Position numbers and translations under genes: made by a program. A stretch of 64,000 nt of DNA. It comes from CAVUMR01 sp963742715 (lineage in GTDB: Bacteria > Actinomycetota > Actinomycetes > Mycobacteriales > Micromonosporaceae). Within the stretch, counting starts at the first letter, position 1, and each line of letters opens with the position of its first letter. The notes beneath the pieces are model-generated. The model was not told the DNA's origin, made no database searches, and was given only the letters and a program-made list of their open reading frames with translations. Below are positions 34,440 to 44,267 of this stretch, in pieces. The DNA is taken from positions 248,001 to 312,000 of the forward strand of contig CAVUMR010000001.1 in the NCBI GenBank assembly GCA_963742715.1, in the 5' to 3' direction.

Positions 34440-35068
34440 GTTCAGGTCTCGGTTCCGGTCGTCTGGGTGGGCATCAATATGGGTGTCAACATGCGTGTCT
34501 TCGTCGCCTTCGGTGACCCGGAGGTGAGGAACGCCGGCCAGCCTAGCCCCGCCCCGGTGACGCTGTGCGACGCCTCCACGGGGGGTCGGCCCGGGCTTGC
34601 GCACCGGCCGCAGCCGATTACCCGGTGTCTGCGCCGGCAGCGAGGTGGCTCCGCCGGGGTCTCCTGCGGTAGTCACCTGCCCCACACCTCCTACAACGCG
34701 AACGCGTCACGCCCGTCACGCGCGACAAAGACCTCGTACCCAAACATGTACCCCGAACCGATCCAAGATCATTCGCGCACGGCTGAAGTCGTACAGCTCT
34801 ATCCAATCGTTACACTCCGCGACCACACTACGGGACGCGCTGGTCGTGCATCTGACTACGTCGATGGGTCTGCAAGGCCCATCGGTCGCGGCGGGCGGCT
34901 TCTGAGCCGTCCGGCGACACCGATTTCGCCATCACCGGACCGGCCGCTTCCACCGCCATGGACCACCCTGCCGACCACCCGAGCCGGCCGTCTGCTCAAA
35001 ATGCGGCAGCGGGCATTCGTCGCGGCCGTGGCCGGTCGTCGTGGGGGCCGGTCGTCGCGGCGGCCCGG
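34440..35068. other. Long intergenic region with a lower-GC segment
   Basis: 629 nt between the M20 peptidase and the mutase gene (both on the minus strand). No conserved gene seen. From about 34690 to 34860 GC content drops clearly, as expected for a promoter region. TTGACA on the minus strand at 34489-34484 may be a -35 element for the peptidase, but no good -10 follows. Near the mutase, 35025-35065 has repeated GGCCGGTCGTCG units. Confidence 0.45.
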
Positions 35069-36679
<1,611 letters not shown>

Positions 36680-36685
36680 GGATGG

Positions 36686-36691
36686 ATGGTA
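36686..36691 (-). promoter_or_regulatory. -10 box for leaderless mutase gene
   Basis: TACCAT on the minus strand, then 6 nt (CCATCC), then the ATG at 36679. Confidence 0.55.
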
Positions 36692-36838
36692 GGCGGACGG
36701 GTACGGTCAGCGCGCATACCGTCGACCACACCGTACGTCCGGTGATCGACACGGACCGCCACAGGACCGGCCCTGGATTTCGCATCTGTCCGCTGGATGC
36801 GCACACTAGAGCGGTTGCCACCCGGAGGATTCCGCACC

Positions 36839-38917
36839 GTGACCACGCACACTCCGTCTTCGAATTCGGCCGACGCACCCGCCCGGCACACCGCCGACGG
36901 TTCGTCGGCCCAGCAGTCGACTGACGGGCCCGGCCGGCATTCAGCCGAGAATCCGGCCGACCAGCAGTCGGCCGGCGCATCGCCGACCGCACCCACCGGC
37001 GCGGGTGTCGCCGGCGCGGTCATCGGCGGCCGGTACACGCTGCGTTCCCATCTGGGCAGCGGCGGCATGGGTACGGTCTGGCGGGCCTCGGACTCGCTGC
37101 TGCGCCGCGACGTCGCGGTCAAGGAGGTGCAGCTCCCGGTCGGGATCCCGCCGGCGGAGCGGGCCGACCTGTTCGAGCGCACCATGCGCGAGGCCCGGGC
37201 CGCGGCCGCGCTGAGCCACCCGTCGGTGGTCCGGGTGTACGACGTGGTCACCGACGGCGACCGGCCGTGGATCGTGATGGAGCTCCTGCAGGCGCGCAGC
37301 CTGGCCGAGATCGTCCGGGAGGACGGCCCGGTACCGCCGCGCGCCGCGGCGAAGATCGCGCTGGCCGTACTGGGTGCCCTGCACGCCGCGCACGCGGCCG
37401 GCATCCTGCACCGTGACGTGAAGCCCGGCAACGTACTGATCTGCACCGACGGCCGGTGCGTGCTGACCGATTTCGGGGTCGCCCGGATCTCCACCGACAG
37501 CCAGCTGACCAGCCCGGGTACCGTCCTGGGCTCGCCGGAGTACATGGCGCCCGAGCGCGCATTGGGCCGCTCGTTCGGCCCGCCCAGCGACCTGTTCTCT
37601 CTCGGCGTCACGCTCTACACCGCCGTCGAGGGCAAGCCGCCGTTCACCCGCGCCGACCCGCTGGCCACCATGCACGCGGTGGTGTACGACTCACCCGATC
37701 CGTCGTACCGGTCCGGGGAATTGACTCCGGTGCTGTTCGGCCTGCTGGACAAGGATCCGGAGCGGCGCTGGGACACCGAGCGGACCCGTACCGTGGTGAC
37801 CTCCCTGCTGGCCGGCCCGCTCGCGGTCGGCCGGCCGGAGCTCGACACCGACCGGCTCACGCCGGCCGACGGACGGGCCCCGACCGGTCCCGCCAGCAGC
37901 CCGATTTCGGGCGTGCCCAGCTCAGGCGGCCTGAACCTGGCCGTTCCCAGTTCGGGTGCCCCGGCCATGGGCGCGCCACCAGCCGGCCCCAGCTCCGGCG
38001 CTCCGGCGATGGGGGCTCCGGCGATGGGGGCTCCCGCGATGGGGGCTCCCGCGATGGGGGCTCCCGCGATGGGCGGTCCCTCAATGGGCGGTCCGGTCTC
38101 CGGCGCCCCCACCTCGGGTGCCTTCGCTGGCTACCCGCCGGGCCAGGCGGGGCCGGGTGGCGCGCAGTACCGGCCGGGCTCGGCCGCGGTACGCGCGGGA
38201 CACGGCCCCCCCGGCAGCACCGGCTACCAGCCCGGCGGGGCTCCGGGGTTCGGCTCGGGCGGGCCGGTATGGCCCGGCGGTCCGGGGGCACCGACCGGCG
38301 AGCCGCCCTACCGCAAGCCGCGCGGCAAGGCGCCCCTGCTGTTCATCGGTGTCGCCGCGGTCGCGGCGGTCGCCATCCTGATCGTCGCGATCGGTGCCGC
38401 GTCCGGCTGGTTCAGCGGCGACAACGGCGGCGACGGTGGCAACCCGGGTACCTCCCCCACTCCGGCCTTCGCCACCGAGCAGTACCAGGACCCGCACGGC
38501 TTCACCGTGGACATCCACAAGCAGTGGCAGAAGGAGCCGCAGCGGGACAAGAACGTCACGGAGTTCGGCGCGCCGGGTGACGGCAACCAGTGGATCCGGT
38601 TCGTGGCCAAGGAAAGCCAGGCGGCCAACGCCCGGAGCTTCCTCGCCGGAAACGGCGCCGGGCTCGACCACAGCTCCGCGTACGAGGACTACCAAGAGGT
38701 CGGCCTGCGCGACGACGTGAAACTCGGCGGACACGACGCGGCCGAACTCGAGTACACCGTGACCGAGAAGTCGAGCGGGGCACACCGGCACGGCATCTGG
38801 CGGGCCACCATCGTCGACGGCACGGCGTACCAGGTCTACATGTCGGTACCGGACGAAGACTTCACCATGTTCAAGCCGGTGTACGACAACGCGGTGCAGA
38901 CCTTCGCGTTCAACTAG
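36839..38917 (+). CDS. Transmembrane Ser/Thr protein kinase with pentapeptide-repeat linker
   Basis: 692 residues. A polar 65-residue N-terminus precedes a complete Hanks-type kinase domain: LGSGGMGTV glycine loop, catalytic Lys95 in VAVK, HRDVKPGN with Asp193, DFG at 211-213 and a SPEYMAPE activation segment. A Gly/Pro/Ala-rich linker follows with five GAPAM repeats, then one membrane helix (PLLFIGVAAVAAVAILIVAI) and an extracellular domain of about 145 residues with no PASTA repeats. The signal sensed is unknown. GTG at 36839 has GGAGG upstream. A PP2C phosphatase gene lies 4.4 kb away and may be its opponent. Confidence 0.9.
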   Translation: MTTHTPSSNSADAPARHTADGSSAQQSTDGPGRHSAENPADQQSAGASPTAPTGAGVAGAVIGGRYTLRSHLGSGGMGTVWRASDSLLRRDVAVKEVQLPVGIPPAERADLFERTMREARAAAALSHPSVVRVYDVVTDGDRPWIVMELLQARSLAEIVREDGPVPPRAAAKIALAVLGALHAAHAAGILHRDVKPGNVLICTDGRCVLTDFGVARISTDSQLTSPGTVLGSPEYMAPERALGRSFGPPSDLFSLGVTLYTAVEGKPPFTRADPLATMHAVVYDSPDPSYRSGELTPVLFGLLDKDPERRWDTERTRTVVTSLLAGPLAVGRPELDTDRLTPADGRAPTGPASSPISGVPSSGGLNLAVPSSGAPAMGAPPAGPSSGAPAMGAPAMGAPAMGAPAMGAPAMGGPSMGGPVSGAPTSGAFAGYPPGQAGPGGAQYRPGSAAVRAGHGPPGSTGYQPGGAPGFGSGGPVWPGGPGAPTGEPPYRKPRGKAPLLFIGVAAVAAVAILIVAIGAASGWFSGDNGGDGGNPGTSPTPAFATEQYQDPHGFTVDIHKQWQKEPQRDKNVTEFGAPGDGNQWIRFVAKESQAANARSFLAGNGAGLDHSSAYEDYQEVGLRDDVKLGGHDAAELEYTVTEKSSGAHRHGIWRATIVDGTAYQVYMSVPDEDFTMFKPVYDNAVQTFAFN
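38000..38074 (+). repeat. Five tandem 15-bp units in the kinase gene
   Basis: Unit GCTCC(G/C)GCGATGGGG repeated five times without gaps, encoding (GAPAM)5 in the juxtamembrane linker. In-frame and nearly identical, so it may vary in copy number between strains. Confidence 0.9.
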
Positions 38918-38974
38918 CGCCGGCGTTCGCCCAGCGCCAGCGGTCAACCAGCGCCGGCGGTCAACCAGCACCGG
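38910..38974. repeat. Repeats spanning the kinase stop codon
   Basis: TCAACTAGCGCCGGCG at 38910-38925 includes the TAG stop; it recurs as TCAACCAGCGCCGGCG at 38944-38959 and as a shorter copy at 38961-38974. The third copy abuts the stop of the convergent amidohydrolase gene. Confidence 0.85.
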
Positions 38975-40105
38975 TCAATCGAGCTTGTACAGCCGGCGAG
39001 CAGTGGCCGAGCCGACGGCGAGCGCGATCCGCTCCGCGTCGTCCGCCGTGATCGCATCGTCGGCCAGCCACGAGTCGAGCATCCGGCCGAGCGCGTGCCG
39101 GTACGCGGCCGCGCCCACCTGGTACAGCTCGGGCAGCTGGTACGCGTCGGTGGAGAACAGCAGCTTCCCGAGCGGCGCCAGCTCGAAGAACTCGGGCAGA
39201 ACCGCGGCCGCGCGTGGCCCGACCTGCCCGACGGTGAGGCCGACGTCGACGTACACGTGCGGGTAGACCAGCGCGAGCCAGCCGGCCTGCCGGTGGTACG
39301 GGTAGCAGTGCAGCAGGACCAACGGCACGGGGGCGGGGCCGAGAGCCGCCTGCACCTCCGCGCAGAACGGCTGGAGCAGCGCCGGATCGGCCAGTCGCAG
39401 CGGTACGTCCGAATCGCCGAAGCCGGTGTGCAGTTGTACCGGCAGGCCGGTGTCCACGCCGCACCAGAGCAGAAACCGCAGCAGTACCGGATCGGTCAAC
39501 CGGCTGCCGCCGCCGCGGAGCCAATCACCCGCGGCGGCGGTCACCGACGCGTCCGACGGCCGCTCCGGATCGATCGCGAAGCCGTGCCGGTACGCCAGGA
39601 TCGACTTGACCCCGACCGCGTGCTCCGTGGCGCGGGCCAGCGCGGTCCGGTACGCCGACGCGAAGCCCGCCGCGTCCACCCCGGACGCGGCCACGGCGGC
39701 GGCGACGCTCTCCAGCCGTACCACCTCGTGCCAGGTCGCCTCGGCGGTGCTGGCCAGGGCCGCAGGGGCGAGCCACGGCGGCGGTCCGCCGAGCCCGGTG
39801 TCCACCAGCAGCGTGTCCAGGCCGGCCGCGCGCAGCAGTCGACCCGCGACCTCGACGCCGCCCAGCGCGGACCGCCGGGCGAGGTAGTCCGACATGGGGA
39901 CGCCGGCCGGGAGGTCCAGCACCGGCGCACACCACCGGCGGATCGCGTACCCCGCCGGACCGTCTAAATAGGACGGACCCGGGACGGAGCCCTCGGTCGC
40001 GGCCAGCGCGAACTCGTCCGGGCTGAGCTCCGCTGTGCTCACCACATGGCAGTGCGCGTCGACCAAGGGCGGCCCGCCCGCTGCGCCCGCCCCAGCGGCG
40101 ACCAT
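38975..40105 (-). CDS. Amidohydrolase family protein (FluG N-terminal-domain-like)
   Basis: 376 residues, TIM-barrel amidohydrolase. VDAHCHVV near the start gives the HxH metal site, PVQLHTGFGDSDVPL near 235 the next His, VLLHCYPYHRQ near 275 another, and LLFSTDAYQLPELY near 320 the conserved Asp. This pattern is that of the amidohydrolase half of FluG-type proteins, in which it is joined to a glutamine synthetase-like domain. Here the two are separate genes sharing one base (TGATG at 40105). A role in releasing or making a gamma-glutamyl amide is suggested; no substrate can be named. Confidence 0.83.
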   Translation of the reverse strand: MVAAGAGAAGGPPLVDAHCHVVSTAELSPDEFALAATEGSVPGPSYLDGPAGYAIRRWCAPVLDLPAGVPMSDYLARRSALGGVEVAGRLLRAAGLDTLLVDTGLGGPPPWLAPAALASTAEATWHEVVRLESVAAAVAASGVDAAGFASAYRTALARATEHAVGVKSILAYRHGFAIDPERPSDASVTAAAGDWLRGGGSRLTDPVLLRFLLWCGVDTGLPVQLHTGFGDSDVPLRLADPALLQPFCAEVQAALGPAPVPLVLLHCYPYHRQAGWLALVYPHVYVDVGLTVGQVGPRAAAVLPEFFELAPLGKLLFSTDAYQLPELYQVGAAAYRHALGRMLDSWLADDAITADDAERIALAVGSATARRLYKLD

Positions 40106-41460
40106 CAGTACACCCAGCGGGTGGCCGCGACGACGTCGTCCGGCGGCTGGTCGGCGAACAGTTCGACCTCGGCCCGGCGTACCGCCAGGAACGCCTCGAA
40201 CAGCTCCGCGCCCATCGCCTCGCGCAGCACCTCGTCGGCGGCGAGCCGGTCGATCGCGGCCGGCAGCGCCTGCGGCAGCCGCTCCGGCGCCTCCCGGTCC
40301 GGCAGTCCGGACGGGTCGACGGTCACCTCGGCCGGCAGTCTCAACTTCCCGGCCGCGGCCCGGACCGCGACCGCGATCACGGCGCCGACCAGCAGGTACG
40401 GGTTGGCCGAGCCGTCGAAGCATTTGAGCTCGGCGTTGCTGGCGCTGGCGCGGTGCCCGACCGTACCGGTGACCAGCCGCAACGCCGCCTCCCGGTTCTC
40501 GCGCCCCCAGCAGCGGTACACCCCGGCCCAGTGCTGCGGCACCATCCGCAGGTAGCTCGGCACGCTCGGCGCCCCGACGCAGACCAGCGCGGGCAGCCGG
40601 TCGAGCAGTCCGGCCAGGATCGACTCCCCCTGGTCGGTCAGGCCGTGCCGACCGGTACCGCCGGCGAACAGGTTCCGGCCGCCGGCCCACGCGGACAGGT
40701 GCAGGTGACCGCCGTTGCCGACCGCGCCGTTCTGCACCACCGGCGCGAACGAGACGCGCACCCGGTGCACCTGCGACACCGCGCGGATGACGTGGCGGAC
40801 CAGTACCAGCCGGTCCGCCGCGGTGACCGGATCGTCGGCGGCGACCGACACCTCGAACTGGCCGGCGGCGTACTCCGGATGCAGCTGGTCCACCGACACC
40901 CCGGCCGCGGCGAGCCCGTCCAGCACATCGGTCAGGTATCCGGGCAGCTCCAGCACCCGGGTCATCCCGTACGCCGGGCCGGTGCAGGCGGGCACCGCCG
41001 AGCCGTCCGGGGTGTCCGCGCCGACGAACCACTCCACCTCGAACGCCATCCGGAACTCCAGGCCGGCATCGGCCGCCCGCGCCACCATCCGCCGGGCGAA
41101 GGTGCGCTGGTCGCCGGGGTACGGCTCGTCGTCCTGGGTGTACCGGTCCACCGGCGCCCACGCCCAACCCGCGGCGGGAAGTGCCGCCAGCGCGGCCAGG
41201 TCCGGATACAACCGCAGGTCCCCGACCGGACCACCGGTGTACCGGCTGGCGGTGATCGAGTCGTCCACGCAGAACACGTCGAACACCGGCGACATGCCGA
41301 CACCGTAGGTCGCCGCGTACGGCAGCCGGTTGGTCGGCACCGTCTTGGTCCGGGTGACGCCGGCGTTGTCCACCCAGGTCAGCGCGACCGCTCGGACGCC
41401 CCGTCCGGCCAGCTCCTCGGCCTGCCGTTTCGCCACCGCTATCGCCGCTCGACGCTCCAT
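40105..41460 (-). CDS. Glutamine synthetase-like enzyme (gamma-glutamyl amide ligase)
   Basis: 451 residues. The beta-grasp N-domain is followed by the catalytic domain with EFRMAFEVEWFV (metal Glu), GQFEVSVAADDPV, NGGHLHLS, PSYLRMVPQHWAG and a C-terminal ELKCFDGSANPYL segment. It is too divergent for housekeeping GlnA and fits the GS-like ligases that join glutamate to amines or polyamines. The Tyr-adenylation loop of GSI is not seen. First gene of the pair with the amidohydrolase. ATG at 41460 has CACAAT 6 nt upstream. Confidence 0.83.
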   Translation of the reverse strand: MERRAAIAVAKRQAEELAGRGVRAVALTWVDNAGVTRTKTVPTNRLPYAATYGVGMSPVFDVFCVDDSITASRYTGGPVGDLRLYPDLAALAALPAAGWAWAPVDRYTQDDEPYPGDQRTFARRMVARAADAGLEFRMAFEVEWFVGADTPDGSAVPACTGPAYGMTRVLELPGYLTDVLDGLAAAGVSVDQLHPEYAAGQFEVSVAADDPVTAADRLVLVRHVIRAVSQVHRVRVSFAPVVQNGAVGNGGHLHLSAWAGGRNLFAGGTGRHGLTDQGESILAGLLDRLPALVCVGAPSVPSYLRMVPQHWAGVYRCWGRENREAALRLVTGTVGHRASASNAELKCFDGSANPYLLVGAVIAVAVRAAAGKLRLPAEVTVDPSGLPDREAPERLPQALPAAIDRLAADEVLREAMGAELFEAFLAVRRAEVELFADQPPDDVVAATRWVY

Positions 41461-41522
41461 CCAGCGATTGTGCCGGCTGGCTCGGACGGAGTGGGCCGAT
41501 CGGGTCCGGCAGGATGGGGGTC

Positions 41523-43214
41523 ATGACCACGGACACCGGACAGCTCACCGCGCTGCGCGAACGCGCCGAAGCATGGGTCGCCGACGATCCCGACCCGGCC
41601 AGCCAGGCGGAGCTGCGCGCGGTGATCGACGCGTTGCCGGGCAGCGCCGACGACCTGGCCGACCGGTTCGCCGGCCGGCTCGAGTTCGGCACCGCCGGGC
41701 TGCGCGGCCCGTTGCGGGCCGGCCCGAACGGCATGAACCTGGCCGTGGTCACCGCCGCGGCAACCGGCCTGGTCCGCTGGCTGGACACCTGCGGCGCGAG
41801 CGGTCCACTGGTCATCGGCTACGACGCGCGGCACGGTTCGGCCGCGTTCGCCGAGCGGACCGCCCGGGTCGCCACCGGGGCCGGCCGCCGCGCGCTCCTA
41901 CTGCCCCGCCCGCTGCCCACCCCCGTGCTGGCGTACGCGGTGCGCGCCCTCGGCGCCGCCGCCGGGGTGACCGTGACGGCCAGCCACAACCCACCCCAGG
42001 ACAACGGCTACAAGGTGTACCTCGGGGCGGAGCTCGGTGGCGAGCACGGCGCCGGCGCGCAGATCGTGCCACCGGCGGATGTGGAGATCGCGACCGCGAT
42101 CGAGAAGGTCGGGCCGCTGGCGGCGGTACCGCTCGGCGAGCCCGGTGAGGTGCTGTCCGACGAGATCGTCGAGCGGTACCTGGCCGGAGCGGTGGCCGTG
42201 GTCGCGCCCGACGGGCCGCGGAACCTGGCCGTGGCGTACACCCCGCTGCACGGGGTGGGCGGCGCGGTACTGGCCGACGCGCTGGTCCGGGCCGGGTTCC
42301 CGGAGCCTGCGGTGGTAGCCGAGCAGTTCGCGCCGGACCCGGATTTCCCGACCGTCACGTTCCCCAACCCGGAGGAGCCCGGCGCCACCGATCTGCTGCT
42401 CGCGCTGGCCGCGTCCACCGGTGCCGATCTGGCGATCGCCAACGATCCGGACGCGGACCGGTGCGCGGCCGGCGTACCGGATCCGGCCCTCGGTCCGGCG
42501 ACCGAGGCCACCAGCTGGCGGATGCTCCGCGGTGACGAGGTCGGCGCGCTGCTCGCCGACCACCTGCTCCGCCGGGGAGTTGCCGGCCTGTACGCGACCA
42601 CGATCGTGTCGGCCACGCTGCTGCGTGCGCTGGCGGGCCGGCGGGACCAGCCGTACGGCGAGTCGCTGACCGGCTTCAAGTGGATCGTCCGCGCCGCGTC
42701 CGGAACACAACATCGGCTGGTGTACGGGTACGAGGAGGCGCTCGGCTACTGCGTGGCGCCCGAGCACGTACGGGACAAGGACGGGATCAGCGCCGCCCTG
42801 CTGCTGTGTGAACTGGCCGCGGAGTTGCGCACCCAGGGCCGGACCCTGCTCGACCGGCTGGACGAGCTGGCCGCCGAGTTCGGCGTACACGCGACCGACC
42901 AGGTGTCGATCCGGGTCACCGAACTGTCCCTGATCGCCGACGCGATGGCCCGACTGCGCGCCACCCCACCGGCCACCCTGCTCAGCCGGCCGGTCACCTC
43001 GGTCGAGGACCGACTCCCGACCGCCGATGTACTGACCGTGTACGCGACCGGGGCCCGGGTGGTGTTCCGCCCGTCCGGTACCGAGCCGAAGCTCAAGGCG
43101 TACCTCGAAGTCGTGGAGCCGGTGCGCGACGGTGACGTACCGGCGGCCCGGCGCCGGGCGGCGACCGCGTTGACCGCGCTCCGCCGCGAGGTCACCACGG
43201 CGCTCGGCGCCTGA
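41523..43214 (+). CDS. Phosphoglucomutase/phosphomannomutase
   Basis: 563 residues, alpha-D-phosphohexomutase. FGTAGLRGPLRAGPNGMN opens the first domain, TASHNPPQDNGYKVY holds the phosphoserine, NDPDADRC the Mg site, VYGYEEALGYC the sugar-binding loop and RPSGTEPKLKAYLE the phosphate-binding loop. The long form with the KDGISAALLL segment resembles PmmB-type enzymes that accept glucose-, mannose- or pentose-1-phosphates. The nearby deoC and upp genes make a phosphopentomutase role possible. ATG at 41523 is 7 nt after CAGGAT; ATG at 41514 is an alternative. Confidence 0.9.
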   Translation: MTTDTGQLTALRERAEAWVADDPDPASQAELRAVIDALPGSADDLADRFAGRLEFGTAGLRGPLRAGPNGMNLAVVTAAATGLVRWLDTCGASGPLVIGYDARHGSAAFAERTARVATGAGRRALLLPRPLPTPVLAYAVRALGAAAGVTVTASHNPPQDNGYKVYLGAELGGEHGAGAQIVPPADVEIATAIEKVGPLAAVPLGEPGEVLSDEIVERYLAGAVAVVAPDGPRNLAVAYTPLHGVGGAVLADALVRAGFPEPAVVAEQFAPDPDFPTVTFPNPEEPGATDLLLALAASTGADLAIANDPDADRCAAGVPDPALGPATEATSWRMLRGDEVGALLADHLLRRGVAGLYATTIVSATLLRALAGRRDQPYGESLTGFKWIVRAASGTQHRLVYGYEEALGYCVAPEHVRDKDGISAALLLCELAAELRTQGRTLLDRLDELAAEFGVHATDQVSIRVTELSLIADAMARLRATPPATLLSRPVTSVEDRLPTADVLTVYATGARVVFRPSGTEPKLKAYLEVVEPVRDGDVPAARRRAATALTALRREVTTALGA

Positions 43215-43273
43215 CCGGCGCGACGGTCCGGCCCGGCGGGCGGTGGCTCAGCCCAGGCGACGGCTCAGGTGCC

Positions 43274-43324
43274 GCAGGTCAGCGGGAGCGGGCAGCGGTT
43301 CAGGGGCCGGCAGGTCAGCGGGAG
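43274..43324. repeat. Direct repeat spanning the PP2C stop codon
   Basis: GCAGGTCAGCGGGAG at 43310-43324 includes the PP2C stop (TCA on this strand) and recurs at 43274-43288, 36 bp away, outside the gene. Further CGGCTCAGG-like pieces lie to the left. Third example in this window of a repeat carrying a stop codon. Confidence 0.8.
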
Positions 43325-44205
43325 TGGGCGGCCGCGAATGTGGGGCCGAGCCGGCTGCGCAGCCAGACGATGGCGGCCGCGGCGACGGTCACCAGGAGCG
43401 CGACCAGCAGCATCGCCGGGAACAGCCGGCGTTCGGTCTCGTCGCCCTCGCCGTCGCTCGAGTCGTGAGTCGTATCGACGACGAGGTCGGCCACGATCAC
43501 GGTCACGTTGTCCGGCCCACCACCGGCCAGCGCCCGCTGGACCAGCGCGTTCGCGCAGTCGTGGACGTCCGGCTCGTCCCGCAGGATCTCCTCGATCGCC
43601 TCGGCGTCCAGCACCGCGTTCAGTCCGTCACTGGACACCAGGTACCGGTCGCCCAGCCTCGGTTCGATCACCAGGCAGGTCGGATCGACCGGCTTGCCCT
43701 GCAGTACCCGGGTGACGATCGAGCGCTGCGGGTGGTGGTCGGCCTCCTCCGCACTGATCGCGCCCTGCTCCACCAGCATCTGTACGTAGGTGTCGTCACG
43801 GGTCAGCTGGGTCAGCTCGCCGTCGCGCAGCCGGTACGCCCGGGAGTCGCCGAGGTGCAGCAGCCCGAGGCGCCCGCCGGCCAGCATGATCGCGGTCAGC
43901 GTGGTGCCCATGCCGTCGAGTTCCGGGTCGTCCTCGGTGGCCGTCCGGATCCGGTCGGCCGCATCGTCCACCGCCCCGCGCAACGCACCGACCAGCGCCG
44001 ACGCGTCGTCCGTCGTCGCCTGGTCGAGCGGTGCGATGGCCTCGATCGCCGCGGCGCTCGCCACCTCGCCGCCGGCCGCGCCGCCCACGCCGTCCGCGAC
44101 CGCGATCAGATGCGGTCCGGCGTACAACGAGTCCTCGTTGTTCTGCCGAACAAGGCCGCGGTCACTGGTCGCCGCATAGCGCAGCGTGAGGGCGGTTGCT
44201 GGCAT
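43315..44205 (-). CDS. PP2C-type Ser/Thr protein phosphatase with membrane anchor
   Basis: 296 residues. The phosphatase motifs appear in order: SDRGLVRQNNEDSLY, VADGVGGAAGGEVAS, MGTTLTAIML, LGDSRAYRL, SSDGLNAV and GGGPDNVTVIVAD, supplying the metal-binding Asp residues. A C-terminal helix (LFPAMLLVALLVTVAAAAIV) anchors it with a short external tail. It resembles PstP/PrpC proteins that reverse Hanks-type kinases and may oppose the kinase at 36839. ATG at 44205 has CAGGGT 6 nt upstream and CTGACA 18 bp before that. Divergent from the LuxR-type gene. Confidence 0.88.
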   Translation of the reverse strand: MPATALTLRYAATSDRGLVRQNNEDSLYAGPHLIAVADGVGGAAGGEVASAAAIEAIAPLDQATTDDASALVGALRGAVDDAADRIRTATEDDPELDGMGTTLTAIMLAGGRLGLLHLGDSRAYRLRDGELTQLTRDDTYVQMLVEQGAISAEEADHHPQRSIVTRVLQGKPVDPTCLVIEPRLGDRYLVSSDGLNAVLDAEAIEEILRDEPDVHDCANALVQRALAGGGPDNVTVIVADLVVDTTHDSSDGEGDETERRLFPAMLLVALLVTVAAAAIVWLRSRLGPTFAAAHSR

Positions 44206-44211
44206 GCGTTC

Positions 44212-44241
44212 ACCCTGCCCCAACACGTCGGGTCCTGTCAG
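44212..44241 (-). promoter_or_regulatory. PP2C promoter, facing the LuxR-gene promoter
   Basis: On the minus strand CTGACA (44241-44236), 18-bp spacer, CAGGGT (44217-44212), then 6 nt to the ATG at 44205. Good -35, imperfect -10. The 62-bp gap also holds the promoter of the gene at 44268. Confidence 0.5.
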
Positions 44242-44255
44242 TACGTACTTGTGCG

Positions 44256-44261
44256 TATGGT
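44256..44261 (+). promoter_or_regulatory. -10 box for leaderless LuxR-family gene
   Basis: TATGGT, then 6 nt (GACGGC), then GTG at 44268. Same box and spacing as at 7511. Confidence 0.6.
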
Positions 44262-44267
44262 GACGGC

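Noticed and set aside
34440..34685. N-terminal extension of the M20 peptidase
   Set aside because: The open frame encodes a His/Asp-rich, repetitive and poorly conserved-looking stretch before the usual start of the domain. I prefer the GTG at 34439, though this start is uncertain.
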